A stretch of DNA of 64,000 nucleotides from Clusia tigrina (lineage: Eukaryota; Arthropoda; Insecta; Diptera; Clusiidae): the NCBI GenBank assembly GCA_920105625.2, contig OV050030.1:169381315-169445314 (forward strand), read 5' to 3'. The translations under genes and the position numbers were made by a program. Under the pieces are notes generated by a model that saw only the letters and a list, made by a program, of their open reading frames with translations, did not search any database and was not told the DNA's origin. Positions 42,472-54,977 of the stretch are shown here, piece by piece. Every line of letters starts with the position of its first letter. The first letter of the stretch is position 1.

Positions 42472-43392
42472 ATGAACAATGCAAAAATGGCCTACACAAA
42501 ATTAACACGTGTCAACATTGAGACACCATGGACCAAGGATCTGCCTATACTGGAGATAAGTTCAGGAGATGAAGACGAAGACCAACTAGAGGAAATACTC
42601 CTGGTGTACCCAACCGGCGTAGGAGGATTTTGCATCTGGAAAAACGACGTCGCACGCCTAAAGGAGGGCCAGTTGCTGAATGATATAATCATAGATTTTT
42701 ACCTCAAGTGGATTCGACATAACCTCATTCCCCGCAGTCAACAGGAAAAATTGTATATATTTAGCACACACTTCTTTTCGTCACTTACGAAAGTGCCTGA
42801 CACGCCCGAAAAACAACATCAACGTGTCAGACGATGGACCAAAAACGACAATATTTTCCAGAAAGACTTCATAATGATTCCTATCCACCAATATCAGCAC
42901 TGGTACCTCATCATCATATGTTTCCCGGGTGCAGCTGCGACAGGACAACACGGCACTACAATTTTAATTTTCGACTCCATGGTAAAGAGATCCTACACAC
43001 GTGAAGCAGAAGCAGTTCGTCAATACCTGCAGGAGGAATTTAGGGCGAAAATTGGAAGAATGCCACCCGCCACATTCGATGGTAACAACATACCGGGTTA
43101 TGTCCCAAAGACGCCACAACAACATAACCAGACGGACTGTGGTGTGTTTACCTTGCAAAATGCGGAGAGTTTCTTTACCGAAGCTATAGGCAGCGACAAG
43201 TGGAGATCAGCCGATCTAAACCAATGGTACACAGATGATACGATCCGGCAGAAGAGACGAGAGATAATCCATATCCTCAAGCAACTGTGTCTAAATAAGC
43301 CTACCGACTCCCGGTTAAAATCAGAATCCACTCCAGAAAGGCGAAACTCTTCAGGCACCGACGACACCTCTGATGGGAACTGGAAGAGGTAG
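42472..43392 (+). CDS. Ulp1/SENP-like SUMO protease carried by gypsy unit 3
   Basis: This intact 306-residue copy differs from unit 1 by two residues (Tyr141 for Asn, Ala155 for Thr) and at least one silent change. The catalytic His143, Asp168, Gln217 and Cys223 and the N-terminal PILEISSGDEDED motif are kept. TAG ends it, and the same 95-codon extension runs to 43680. Pol of this unit carries two further breaks while this ORF stays open. The short divergence time makes this weak evidence for selection. Confidence 0.88.
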   Translation: MNNAKMAYTKLTRVNIETPWTKDLPILEISSGDEDEDQLEEILLVYPTGVGGFCIWKNDVARLKEGQLLNDIIIDFYLKWIRHNLIPRSQQEKLYIFSTHFFSSLTKVPDTPEKQHQRVRRWTKNDNIFQKDFIMIPIHQYQHWYLIIICFPGAAATGQHGTTILIFDSMVKRSYTREAEAVRQYLQEEFRAKIGRMPPATFDGNNIPGYVPKTPQQHNQTDCGVFTLQNAESFFTEAIGSDKWRSADLNQWYTDDTIRQKRREIIHILKQLCLNKPTDSRLKSESTPERRNSSGTDDTSDGNWKR

Positions 43393-44312
43393 AAGACGAC
43401 ACCAGCTACACCGAAGACAACAGACGAATGCACGGCCAACACCCCAGAAACGCGATGGTCCGAGATAGTTTTTGAGAGCAACGCCGAACTAGATGGACCC
43501 AAAGCTACGCAACTACCACCAAGTCTGGTGCAGGCACTAAGGGCCCACACACCGAGGAAATATGGCAGAGTCCGCTTCAATATACCGCCATATCGTATAG
43601 TACGCATACTGGAGAGGACTACCATTTACTTCCACCGGAAAGTGGAGAGGGCGTGTGAGGACCAAAATTTACAAATATAAATTTTGCCTCACAACAAAAC
43701 CAACGAGCGCCGTTTAGGAACCTTTATACACACACACGCCACAAACCCAAGTATGGCAGTTAAGAAAATAGCAAAAGCCTTCACGGCTAATGCAACGCAA
43801 CATTGAATTAATTCCAACTCAAAGAGACACCCACATATGGATTATTACAAGAAATACAAGCAAAGCCCAGAAGTGGAGTACCCAGTAGGAACCGAGCTTG
43901 CCAAATACGTTCGTTCACTAAAGAATGTATCAACGACATGTAGAAACGAATACAAAACACAAAAGTAACACGACAGAACGATCGCTACGCATGCCACCAG
44001 TACGGACAAAGCACAAAGAGGAAAAGAACAAAATTATACATAAAATAATTGAGTGATGGACAAAGCTGCAAAGGTGAACGAAGGAAAAATGTCCACAATA
44101 ACAAAACACTATTGAAGGTTGCCAAAAGACAAATGATCAGGACAACAACAAACAGAAGAACAACAACAAAGCGGCGAAGGTGATCAAAGGACAAACCACT
44201 ACAACAACAACGAGCATGGCTTAGCAACAAGCGACGCCGACCAACGGGAGTGGAACTTCAAACAACGGCCCGCCAACAACACTATACACTGGCAGGGGTG
44301 GTCGTTTAAGAC

Positions 44313-44320
44313 TATATAAG
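44313..44320 (+). promoter_or_regulatory. LTR TATA box, 3' LTR copy B
   Basis: TATATAAG, equivalent to 13599. Confidence 0.6.
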
Positions 44321-44544
44321 CCGTGTCGTTCGAGGAGTAGGTCTCTTTTGATGCATACCGCCGACGACATCAGACCTGCTCTTTTGCTGCATACCGCCGA
44401 CAACATCAGACCTGCTCTACTACTGCATTCCGACGACGAGTTCAGACCTCTCGTGTACTCCAAACCACCGAATAGATCAGAGCTTCTTTTGCTACATACA
44501 GCCGACTGGACAAGACCTATTCTACTAGACAGATACGCTACGAA

Positions 44545-44788
44545 CTCAGTGAGAACATCTGGTTTTCAATCGTTTTCTCACTGAGACACACACGATACAG
44601 AGACTTAGAGACTTAGTGAGAACATCTGGTTTTCAATCGTTTTCTCACTAAGTAGCATACGCTACGAGAACTTGAGGACTTAGCGAGAACATCTGGTTTT
44701 CAATCGTTTTCTCGCTAAGACCCATACGCTACCAGAACTTAGAGCCTCAGTGAGAACATCTGGTTTTCAATCGTTTTCTAACTGAGGC
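44545..44788 (+). promoter_or_regulatory. Four tandem covarying RNA hairpins (copy B)
   Basis: The four 67-bp repeats are the same as at 13831-14074, with loops and arms unchanged, including the single mismatch in the fourth stem. Confidence 0.8.
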
Positions 44789-45105
44789 ACATAGATCTGC
44801 AACGTGACAGTTCGCCTAAAGGGACAAGGACAACAAAATAAAACCTTAGCTAGGCACGCGAAGAGTACTACCCCAAGTGATAGACCTAAGAACAATTCAA
44901 TAGTATTCTAAGGACTAACTAAGTCCGTAGTAGTAAACATTATTATTATATTTTAAATAAATAAAGTAATTTTAAATACAATAGCCCTGGTGGAATTGAA
45001 TTTATAAATTTTCTGTACACGACCCCTGGAAGCCGCAGAGTCTACCCCAGCTATAGAAAAGGAGTCGTTACAAACTTTCTTTCCATTTTAATTGTGATTC
45101 GGAAT

Positions 45106-45609
45106 CTAATTTTTAGAAGACTGTGTTAATAGCTGTATTATGTTGGTATTGCAAATATCAGTCTCCTTACCTAGGGATTTTAATGAACTGAATATTGCTG
45201 ATACTCTATCGACAAGACTACGCAGCTGAACAGCTGATGACTTTTGAATTTCTGGAAGTTCGTAAAGGTGTGGAATATGTTCTAAAAATATCAACGTATT
45301 ATTGTCGTAACGCTCTTCTAATCTCTTTAGTGTATCTGTAGTGTTGTCAGTTGTAACTTGAAAACCATTAATTTTGTCTAGTGCTTGACTAGATAAACAA
45401 TGCAAGAGATGATTAAATTTCTCTATTGCCGAAAGAGCGGAATCACTATTGACGAGTTGTTCCAACGATGAAATAAAATTTCTATACTGCGAATACTTGC
45501 AATGATGAGAGCTTTTGTAGTTGTCACCCAATAATTCTATTACTTTCGATTTCGTTACAATACACAAATCTTCAATTTCTGGGCGATTTGTATCTTTATC
45601 ATTTTGCAT
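45106..45609 (-). pseudogene. BEL/Pao gag N-terminal part (copy B)
   Basis: This 167-residue frame matches 14392-14895 with SSLEQLVNS for SSFEELVNS and LTQSSKN at the end. It is cut off from its C-terminal half by gypsy unit 3. Confidence 0.85.
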
Positions 45610-46166
45610 CTCGATGTCCGTCTGAATTTATAGCAATTGTTTGAAATATGCCTCTATCAAACCTAATCGACATTCGAGTTCTGCTACAGACATAGAATCA
45701 GAGAGCATATTTTTTATGCGTGTAATATTATCTTTGGCTGCTGAGCGTTGTTTTTGTAGTACAGCTAAGTGTGCCGTCTCTGCCGACGTTGACGCTTACA
45801 AGAAATTAAACTGGGAACGATGAGTTGGTTGCGCAGTAATGGTGAGTGCGATGAAACGAATGATAAGAGGACGAATGCAGAATTTAAACAACAATGTGTA
45901 AGCGATGAATTAAACAAAATTGCACGTTGATTAGAAGAAGACAGAATACGACCTACGACTGTGAGCTGCATATGAATTGAGTAAAATAAAAAACGGCTTT
46001 CAGGGTTTCCATTAGTTGGCAAATATGCTTTAATATGATGTTCGAAAATAATTTAAATGTGGTGCCAAAATTTGTTGTTGCGTTCTTAATTTTCCTCAAT
46101 TTTGTAAAATGTACTTCCGTTTTATAATGTGTGCATAAATACCTGTTGATAATGCGTTTATTTTAT
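45610..46166 (-). other. Pao leader, left part (copy B)
   Basis: Non-coding, matches 14896-15452 and ends with the left LINE target duplication (46156-46166). Confidence 0.7.
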
Positions 46167-46353
46167 TTATTTATTTATTTATTTATTCATACTTGTGTTA
46201 AAATTAAAATTTTAATACAATAAGACTTACAGCTATGATATCTATGGTCTTAAGCTAGTTAATTTTATATATAGGTTAGATTTCTTTATAGGTGTTAGAG
46301 TACTTAAGGTAATTTATCAGCATATTGAAGTATTTATCGGTAGGGTTGTTAAG

Positions 46354-49300
46354 TAGGGTTGTTGGTTTGATGTTTGGAAGTGATTTTATGTAAATGTTAA
46401 AGTATGTACAATTGTCTAATATGTGTTCGACGTTCATTTTGGGTAGGTTGCAGAATTTGCATATGTTGTTTGTTTTATTGATAATGTATTCATTAGTCAG
46501 TTTTGTGTGTCCAAGTCGGAGTCGTACGAGTTTTATTGAGTCTGTTTATGTTGGTGTTGCTAACGGTTTTAAAATGTTCATAGATAGGTATTTTTGATTT
46601 ATTGATTTTTTTGTACCAGTCATTAGTAGTTTGGAATAGGTCTTTGTCATTTTTCCGGTGAATGGTTGTTATGAATTTTAGGATGTCTGATGATAAGATA
46701 GTAGTTGTTAGTGGGGCACATGTGGCATTTTTGGCAGTTTTGTCCGCTAATTCGTTGCCTTTTATATTGACATGTCCGGGAATCCAAATGAGCCTGATTG
46801 TGGTTTTATGTTTGATTAATATGTTTTTTATATCGTCTATGTAATGGTTGCTGTTTACTGGGATGGTAATTGCGTCTAAGAGTGAGAGAGAATCTGAGCA
46901 GATCGCGATTTTCCTTCTCCTTGTGTTTGCGTATTTGGTCGCGTCGTGAATGGCTATTAGCTCAGCTCCAAAACTTGTGCTGTAATGTGGTAGGTGTGCT
47001 GGTTGAACGGTTTTATTTTCTTCCACGATACTATAGCCTGTAAGGCCTTTTTGATTTGAACCATCAGTGTATATAAACTTGAAGGAGTGTAGCTCTGCTT
47101 TTAATTTAAGAAAGTTCTGTATATAGATTTCATTTGGTGTATTATTTTTTTTATGTTTTCGTACGCCGGTGCTGACTGAGTTATGAGGAAGTTGCCAGCT
47201 AGGAAATACTAAAGATTTCTTGTGCACTTTTGTGATTATGGGTACTTCAATGTTTTGGGCGGTTTTAATCACTTTATTTATTGTTGATGGTACTTGTTGG
47301 AGTTTTTTAGATTTAATGATTTGGGCTCATAGGGTTGGGAGTGGGGAGTGGTCGCTGATTATAACTGATTAAATAAGCTTAGAGGTGATTAGGTCCCGGG
47401 CAAAGGATATTGTTGTAATTTTAGCTTTATACAGGTGGTTGTGAACGGGGGTTGTTCTGAATGCACCTAGTGTAATCCTCGTAGCGGAATTTATGGTAGT
47501 GTTTAATTTATTTATGGTTGATTTTAGTGCATGCCCAAATAAGTATAGACCATAGTTAATTTTAGATAAGAGGAGGGATTTTGTTATTGAGATTAGTGAT
47601 GCTGTATTGCAGTTGAATTTTTTGCTTGAAAGGCATTTGATTATATTAAGCGGTTTGATTAATGAGTCTATTAATTGATTAATATGTGTTTCCCATCGAT
47701 ATCTTTTGTTCAGTGTAATCCCAAGTAATCCCATCTTTAAATTGTCAACTTTGTTTATATTTATGTGGTTGCATATGATGTTTGAGGAGCAATTGTATTT
47801 TCTACAGATGTGAATTTGCTTGCATTTTTGTAGCGATAATGCAGCTCCTGAATATGTGCACCAATCCGAAATTTTGTTGTAGATGGGATCGAAATTGTAG
47901 GGGGTATTTTTGTTTCTATTTAGTTTTTTTATTATTAATTAGTCATCAGCGAATGCGAGAAAGTCATTTTATTTGTGGAGTGATAAGGTGTTGCTTAGCT
48001 TGTTATAGGCTATCAGAAATAGGAATACGGAGAGGGGGGAACCTTGGGGAATGCCATTTTGGAGAGAAAAGCTTTGAGAATTTTGGATTCGATTTTTACT
48101 TTGATGTTCCTAATTGTCATATAGTATTTTATATAATTATAAATATTGGGGCCGATTTTCCACAAGTTAAGTTGATCTAAAATAGCGTGTACTCCAATTT
48201 TATCAAATACTTTAACAAAATCCAGTGAGATGATTTTGTAAGAGAGGGAATGGGTGATCTGATGATGAAGGTAAACCAGAAAATCAGACATTGATTTCCC
48301 TTTTTTGAATCCTAATTGATGGCTATTGAGAAGTTTATTATTTGATACAAACCACCAAAGGCTGTTGGCAATGATTTTGTCTAGTACTTTGGAGCAGCAA
48401 GGATTAAGTGAGATTGGACGATATGATGTTTACATGGTTTTGTCTGAGTTAGGTTTAGGTATAGGGATAATGAGACTATTTTTATACATTTGAGGGATAA
48501 AACCAGCAATTATTTTATTATATAAGTGAGTAAGTCGACTTTTTACTGCAAAGGGTAGGTGTTTAATCATTGGGTAGGATATTCGACCTATTCCGGGAGT
48601 ATTGCCTTTTAGTTGGTTTATTGCTATGTTTAGTTCGATTAGATTGATTTTATCGTCAATAATTAAGCCTAATTTGCTCGGACTAGGTAACCTACTTCTG
48701 GATAGGGAGTTTTGTTTGTTTAAAAAGAAGGTAGGCGAGAATGAACTATCGTGTGCTTCTTTGGACCATGTTTCTGCTATTATGGAGTTATTTGTGATCG
48801 AATTTTGGTTAGGTTGGGGTAAGCTAATTGAATGGATTTGGGGTGTAGGTTTTAAGCCTACAGAATGTGCGAATTGTTGACAAAATTTTTCTTGAAGGTG
48901 TAAAAGGATTGATGTTTGAACTGAAGTTAAGTATTGAGGTTGATTTAGATAATTTTATTTCGCGCCTAAGTATCGCGTTTGCTTTCTTGAATTTTATGAT
49001 ATTATCTAATGATATGTTTCTGGTTAGGATATTTCGAAGTTTGTTTCTTTTATTTTTTAAGTCTTCTAATTTATTGTTCCACCAGGGGACTGTTGTTCTT
49101 CGCTTAGGTCTAGATTGAGGAATGGATTCGTTAGCGCTTTGAATTATTATTTTTTGAATATTAGCAGTTTCTTTCTTTATGTTTATACTAACAGCTCTTT
49201 TTTCAAATAAGTGATTAGCTAGTATGCTGAATTTGTCCCAATTGGCTTTGTCTAAATTGAATCTAGGTCTACTTGTAGTTGGAATTGTTGTGGAATTGGG

Positions 49301-49954
49301 GAAGAGGGACATGAGGATAGGAAAGTGATCACTACCGCACAGATCGGATTCTATTTGCCAGTTGGTTTCTATTGCTAGGATAGGAGATGCAAGTGTAAGA
49401 TCAATATGAGTTAGAGTGTTATGCGTTGTGAAGTGGGTTGGGAAGCCGTTGTTTAGGAGAGTCAGTGCCGATTGTGTGATAAATTTATCGATTTTTTTGC
49501 CTCTAGCATTGTTGTAATTAGAACCCCAACTGATATGCCAGCTATTGAAGTCACCTTTGATCAAGTGTGGTGATTGTGAGTTGTCAAAAAGATCGTGAAG
49601 ATCTTTGACTTTGAAAGATTTTGTGGGTGGTAGGTATATTGAGCTAAGTAGGAATTTTTGTTTTGAAAAAATAAAAATAATTACTATGTCAAAGTTGTTT
49701 GTAGGAAAGTTGGTTGTGCTGTGTTGTATTGAATTATGTATGAGTATGGCTGCGCCGCCAAATGAATTTTGTGGGTGTAGAGATGTGTATAATTGGTAGT
49801 TAATGGGAGTAGGTATTATTTTGTCGTCTTTTAGGTGTGTTTCTTGTAGGGTAATTATTTGTGGTTCATGTTTTTTTAATAATATTTCTAGTTCATTATA
49901 ATTGTTTTTGTAGCCTTTGATATTCCATTGAATAATTTTTAAAGATGCTGTCAT
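46354..49954 (-). pseudogene. I-clade LINE ORF2 (copy B, broken)
   Basis: The endonuclease is intact (49954-48824). RT shares the frameshift at its start with copy A and has a further TAA in place of the Leu codon before TSYRPISLN (about 48430), plus a 1-bp loss near 48085. The RNase H frame is longer than in A (47272-46493, 259 residues) and shows the whole domain: YTDGSNQ, GAELIAI, CSDSLS, ELADK. Confidence 0.88.
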
Positions 49955-50023
49955 TACTGTCAGATTTACAGAGTTTTTGCAGATATTTATATATGTTAAA
50001 TTATTTAAACAAATGGAGGAGTT

Positions 50024-51265
50024 TTAAGTTGTTTCCATGTCAGGCTCAGAGCTGATTTCTTGTGTGTTGAGTTTATTGACTTGTTGTTGTCTGGACTGTT
50101 TCAGTTTTTCAAGGCTTTTTAGGTGTGTGAGTGTAAATTGAGAGAGTTCTGGTGAAGAAGTTTTATGAGTTTCTGGAGAGAGATTGTTTTGGGGAGAGTT
50201 TGGTTTGGTGTGAGCGGAATTGTTGTTTGTAAGAGAGCTTGTTGTTGGTATATTGTGTTTTTGAGTGTTTTCTATGTTGTTAGATTTGGATGAATTGTAT
50301 TTTTGCGTTATATATGTTTGAGGAGTGTCAGTTTTGTTTAAAGTTTTGGTTTGATTTTTTTCGAGTGTGGAATTTACTGTATTTTTGTCAATGATAGTGT
50401 TATTTATTGTTGCTGTTGTAGTTGTTTGTATTGTTTTGTTTTCTCTATTGAAGCTTTTGTTTTTAATGGCAACTGCTTCTTCTAGTTTTTCGGTTAATGT
50501 ATGATTCGTATTAATGTTTCTGTTGGATTCGTTAACTGAGTGTAATGCTTCTCGGAAAGTGCATTTCTTAAATGTTTTTACTTTGAGAATTTCTTGTCGT
50601 TTTTTGTAAGTTGGGCAGTTTTTGTTGTTTGAACGATGCTCTTGTCTGCAGTTAATGCATTCAACTTTTGTGCAGGGAGTTGGGTCGTGTTCAGCTGTTG
50701 AACACACGAAACATTTCTTTTCATTTTTGCAGTGTTTTTTTGTATGCCCAATTAAGAAACAGTTTTTACATTGCTTTGGTGATGGAATGTAAGGTTCGAT
50801 CTTGACTTTGGCCCACGCAACTTCTACTTCGTGTGGAATATCGTAGGTGTTGAAGGAGAGAATGTGGAGAGGGGTGTTTATTATTTTCTCGTCTTTTAAT
50901 TTAGTTATTTTTTTGCATTCCGTCACTTGTTGTGTTTTTAAACCTTGGACAATTTCCATTTCAGTTAAATGTACAAGATGCTCAGAATATATAACTCCTT
51001 TCGATATATTTAAGGTCGGGTGCAGTGAAACTTCAATGTTACATAGGTTTGAGAGCTTGTTTGCTGTTAGGAAGCGATTTGCTTGTTGTTCATTCTTTGT
51101 CAGAATTAATAGGTGTCCTTCTCTTGTAAAAGTTGTTTGTAAAGGTTGTACAGTAGTTATACTTTCTAAAGCTTTGGCCACTGTAAAAATGTTAAACGAC
51201 CGAATAGGTTTTACTTCATCAGTGTTTTTTAGTAAAATGAATTTAGGGCAAACATTATTTGTCAC
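50024..51265 (-). CDS. I-clade LINE ORF1, copy B
   Basis: Intact 413-residue ORF1 with CKNCFLIGHTKKHC, CFVCSTAEHDPTPC and CINCRQEHRSNNKNC. It differs from copy A at only a couple of residues (for example Phe for Val in the first knuckle). Confidence 0.88.
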   Translation of the reverse strand: MTNNVCPKFILLKNTDEVKPIRSFNIFTVAKALESITTVQPLQTTFTREGHLLILTKNEQQANRFLTANKLSNLCNIEVSLHPTLNISKGVIYSEHLVHLTEMEIVQGLKTQQVTECKKITKLKDEKIINTPLHILSFNTYDIPHEVEVAWAKVKIEPYIPSPKQCKNCFLIGHTKKHCKNEKKCFVCSTAEHDPTPCTKVECINCRQEHRSNNKNCPTYKKRQEILKVKTFKKCTFREALHSVNESNRNINTNHTLTEKLEEAVAIKNKSFNRENKTIQTTTTATINNTIIDKNTVNSTLEKNQTKTLNKTDTPQTYITQKYNSSKSNNIENTQKHNIPTTSSLTNNNSAHTKPNSPQNNLSPETHKTSSPELSQFTLTHLKSLEKLKQSRQQQVNKLNTQEISSEPDMETT

Positions 51266-51643
51266 TTTTTTTTACTGTTTTAATGATTGGAAAGTCATGA
51301 TTATTGTTTAGGTTAAATTTTCTTTTTTTTGGACTTTCGTTTAGAATAGAGAAGTAGTTTTGGTCTCCCCTACCAGGATCGGATGCCATCATGGCTCGGT
51401 GCACGTTCAAATTTTAGTTGTGAGAACAAGTTTTCTGCTGAGTATATTTTGATATCTAAGAGAGATGATTGGTAACTGGTTTATTTTATACTCCCTTTGA
51501 CTATTCTGGAAAATGCAAATAATATTCTTCTGCTAGCTGACGTTGCTCTAGCCCCGACGCAGCTGCACAAAGGAATCTCGTTCCACCACTAATTGATGTA
51601 GATTATAACAAAATTTGTTTTTATTTGTGTTATTGCCATTATT

Positions 51644-51657
51644 GGTGGTGGGCGCCA
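51644..51657 (-). promoter_or_regulatory. Pao primer-binding site (copy B)
   Basis: Minus strand TGGCGCCCACCACC, as at 20931. Confidence 0.6.
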
Positions 51658-51662
51658 AAAAA

Positions 51663-51933
51663 TGTATGTCTTAGGAGAATGTTTGAAAAATAGCACGAGC
51701 GAAATAAAAATCGTTGCTTGTCTTATTTTTCTTCTATTTATACAAAAATAATTGGTAAAAAAAGTTAAGGATATTGGCTGAATTAACGGATTAGGAAAAA
51801 GTGTTCATTTTAAATATAACAAAAAATGTTAGTAAATTGAATGATGATTGAGGAGTGATTTACATTAAATAGTTATTTATAAATAAATAGTTATATATAA
51901 ACTAAAATCTAATTAAATTAATGTGCTCGAACA
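51663..51933 (-). repeat. Pao 5' LTR (copy B)
   Basis: Counterpart of 20950-21216, with the LTR end CATACA complete here (copy A has lost 4 bp). It is bordered by the microsatellite. Confidence 0.65.
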
Positions 51934-51940
51934 TATACTC

Positions 51941-52039
<99 letters not shown>

Positions 52040-52180
52040 TATATATATATATATAAATATATGTATATATATATATGTATATGAATATGTATATGTACAT
52101 GCATATGTATGTGAATATGTATGTTTATATGTATATGTGTTTGTATATGCGTATGTATATGCATATGTATACGAGTATAC
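51941..52180. repeat. (TA)n microsatellite (copy B)
   Basis: TA tract to about 52034 with a TATG-rich right flank, equivalent to 21222-21470 but with a different repeat length. Confidence 0.95.
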
Positions 52181-52223
52181 CCAGTAAAAAATTTCGGATC
52201 GCTCACAAAAAGGAGGAATAACT

Positions 52224-52440
52224 GAGCGCTCCATTATTACTCCTTTTCGAACATAAATGGATCAAATTGTCAGCTCTTCACTTCATTCATTCACTTTCCT
52301 TTGTCACTTCTTTCTCTTGTTTGGTTCGTTGCTAATATCTCGCTTCTTCTGTGTTTTGTATTGTTTACCGTCATAAAGTAGTTACACTTTCGTTGAGAGG
52401 CATGCTATTGCGTAGTTTATGTTTTAGTATTGAAGAAAGG
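52224..52440. other. Unassigned sequence at a duplication breakpoint
   Basis: Homology to copy A ends at AAAGGAGGAATAACTG (52223). The next 217 bp, pyrimidine-rich, have no recognisable coding or repeat content and lead into Pao gag. Confidence 0.5.
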
Positions 52441-53523
52441 CAAATTCAGAACATTGGCGAGCACGAGTCTAAGAGAACACGGCCAAATTGGTATTCACCC
52501 ATTGAATTGCGAATTAAAACAATAGCAGTGGCAAGCCTAGCGTTATGTAAAGACTTTTCCATATGCACCTTCACTACTGCTGATGCTGTGGGTACACCGA
52601 ACTCATTTGCGGCCCCATCAGTTGTAGTTGGGCGATGCAGTATAGAGTGATGTGACTTGTTGCATACTCTGCATATGTATTTAGATGTACATTTGGCAAC
52701 ACCATGACCATCTGATAAGCAATTTATACAGAGGCCCAATTTTTTAATTATGATAAGCTACTGGCGATTTCCATTGCTTTGAATTTAGCGCAGCCACTAA
52801 GCCAATGGTCTTTGCATTTACAGTGAGTGCATAACCTTTGTAGCGCATGAAAAGATGTCAGATTTTCTGAAGATTTGCGCTTATTTTTATTTGCATGCGC
52901 AGAATCTGACAGAGATGAGCAAGGTTCTGTTGATTCGAGAAACTGCTTCGAAAATACTTCCCATGTCGGCAACGAACTAAAGTCTAAAGTTTCTTACCAT
53001 TTTAATTGTGATTCGGAATCTAATTATTAGAAGAATGTGTTATTAGATGTATTATCATGGCATTGGAAATATCCGTCTGCTTAGCAAGGGATTTTAATGA
53101 ACTGGATATTGCTGATGCTCTATCGACAAGACTACGCAGCTGAACAGCTGATGACTTTTGAATTTCTGGAAGTTCGTAAAGGTGTGCAATATATTCTAAA
53201 AATATCAACTTTTTATTGTCGTAACGCTCCTCTAATCTCTTTAGTACCTTTGTATAATTGTCAGTTGTAAATTGAAAACCTTTAATTGTGTCTAATGCTT
53301 GACCAGATAAAGAATGCAAGAGATGATTAAATTTCTCTATTGCCGAAAGAGCGGAATCACTATTGACGAGTTGTTCCAACGATGAAATTAAATTTCTATA
53401 CTGCGAATACTTGCCATGATGAGAGCTTTTGTAGTTGTCACCCAATAATTCTATTACTTTCGATTTCGTTACAATACACAAATCTTCAATTTCTGGGCGA
53501 TTTGTATCTTTATCATTTTGCAT
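52441..53523 (-). pseudogene. Uninterrupted Pao gag of a further element (copy B only)
   Basis: Gag runs from ATG 53523 (MQNDKDTNRPEIEDLCIV) through the capsid part to 53020. Stops and a frame change follow, then LPTWEVFSKQ, CTHCKCKDHWLSGC and CINCLSDGHGVAKC with a classic CRVCNKSHH finger (52739-52446). No gypsy is inserted here, so it shows the empty site between LKW and TLDFSSLP. It is diverged from the gag of 45106-45609. Confidence 0.85.
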
Positions 53524-54308
53524 CTTGATGTCCGTCTGAATTTATAGCAATTGTTTGAAATATGCCTCTATCAAACCTAATCGAAATTCGAGTTTTGCTA
53601 CAGACATAGAATCAGAGGGCATATTTTTTATGCGTGTAACACTAGCTTTGGCTGCTGAGCGATGTTTTTGTAGTACAGCTAAGTCTGCCATAATCATTCA
53701 ATGCAGCAATACAATAAAAAATCCAACGAAAATTCTCTGCCGACGTTGACGCTTACAAGAAATTAAACTGGGAACGATGAGTTGGTTGCGCAGTAATGGT
53801 GAGTGCGATGAAACGAATGATAAGAGGACGAATGCAGAATTTAAACAACAATGTGTAAGCGATGAATTAAACAAAAGTGCACGTTGATTAGAAGAAGACA
53901 GAATACGACTGTGAGCTGCATATGAATACGACTGTGAGCTGCATATGAATTGATTGAAATAAAAAAACGGCTTTCAGGTTTTCCGTTAGTTGGCAAATAT
54001 GCTTTAATATGATGTTCGAAAATAATTTAAATTTTTCCCGCAAAATGTGATGCCAAAATTTGTTGTTGCGTTCTTAATTTTCCTCAATTTTGTAAAATGT
54101 ACTTCCGTTTTATAATGTGAGCATAAATACCTGTTGATAATGCGTTTATTTTATACTCCCTTTGACTATTCTGGAAAATGCAAATAATATTCTTCTGCTA
54201 CCTGACGTTGCTCTAGCCCCGACGCAGCTGCACAAAGAAATCGCATTCCACCACTAATTGATGTAGATTATAACACAATTTGTTTTTATTGGTGTTATTG
54301 CCATTATT
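53524..54308 (-). other. Pao leader (copy B, second element)
   Basis: Non-coding, with the empty I-LINE site near 54150 and a short duplicated segment ATACGACTGTGAGCTGCATATGA at 53905-53948. It matches 21519-21845 from about 53975. Confidence 0.7.
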
Positions 54309-54322
54309 GGTGTTGGGCGCCA
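54309..54322 (-). promoter_or_regulatory. Pao primer-binding site (copy B, second element)
   Basis: Minus strand TGGCGCCCAACACC, as at 21846. Confidence 0.6.
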
Positions 54323-54327
54323 AAAAA

Positions 54328-54614
54328 TGTATGTCTTAGAAGAATGTTTGAAAAATAGCAAGAGCGCAATAAAAGTCGTTGCTTATTCGATGAACCCATG
54401 TGAGAGAAGAGGCTTTATTAGTCTTATTTTTCTTCTATTTATATAAAAAAAATTGTAAGGATATGTAAGGATATTGGCTGAATTAACGGATTAGCAAAAA
54501 GTGTTCATTTTAAGTATAACAAAAAATGTTAGTAAATTGAATGATGATTGAGGAGTGAGTTACATTAAATAGTTATATATATAAACTAAAATATAATTAA
54601 ATTAATGTGCTCGA
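54328..54614 (-). repeat. Pao LTR shared by two head-to-tail elements
   Basis: The 287-bp minus-strand LTR ends in CATACA. To its right is a Pao integrase C terminus, to its left a primer-binding site and gag. It is therefore 3' LTR of one element and 5' LTR of the next. Confidence 0.7.
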
Positions 54615-54639
54615 CCAACCCGGCGAGGTTGAAAGAACC

Positions 54640-54977
54640 TCCTTTCAAAGCTTCAACCGTAAGGCCAGCTTGTGGATGGGGCGGCCTTTTGTTGTCTTGA
54701 CATCAGCTACACGGATTTTCCCATCTTTGCTTTGCTTTTGTCCATTTGGTTCGTTGAAGCATCTCGTTTATGTACTCGCCTGACCACTTTTCCCAAAATT
54801 TTTGTTTGACTGCTGCTACTCGTTGCCATCTTTCAAGGTAGCTTATTTCATCGCAATCGATGAATCGCTGAGGCATGGCATTGATTGAACCACCAATCAG
54901 TAAGTGGCCAGGAGTTAATGCTTCGGGGTCATTTAGATCGCTCGACTGTGGGAATATTGGCCTAGAATTCATTATGG
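54640..54977 (-). pseudogene. BEL/Pao integrase C-terminal domain (copy B)
   Basis: NSRPIFPQSSDLNDPEALTP, GHLLIGGSINAMPQ, LERWQRVAAVKQKFWEKWSG and YINEMLQRTKW are the conserved C-terminal Pao integrase region. It is cut on the right by a solo LTR; the preceding part continues at 55693. Copy A lacks this domain. Confidence 0.85.

Larger units (their letters stand above)
38180..45070 (+). mobile_element. Ty3/gypsy element with Ulp1-like gene, single unit (copy B)
   Basis: Truncated 5' LTR, internal region, and full 3' LTR at the same place in Pao gag as the array in copy A. It carries the same ancestral lesions plus extra damage in pol. Confidence 0.88.
43676..45070 (+). repeat. Full-length 3' LTR of gypsy unit 3
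   Basis: Counterpart of 12961-14356, with TATATAAG at 44313-44320, the 36-bp repeats from 44346 and the hairpins at 44545-44788. Pao gag resumes directly after it. Confidence 0.75.
46167..51478 (-). mobile_element. I-clade LINE, copy B
   Basis: Same element as 15453-20765 with the same TSD GTTTATTTTAT (46156-46166 and 51479-51489). The identical insertion site shows it is a duplicate, not a new insertion. Confidence 0.92.
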
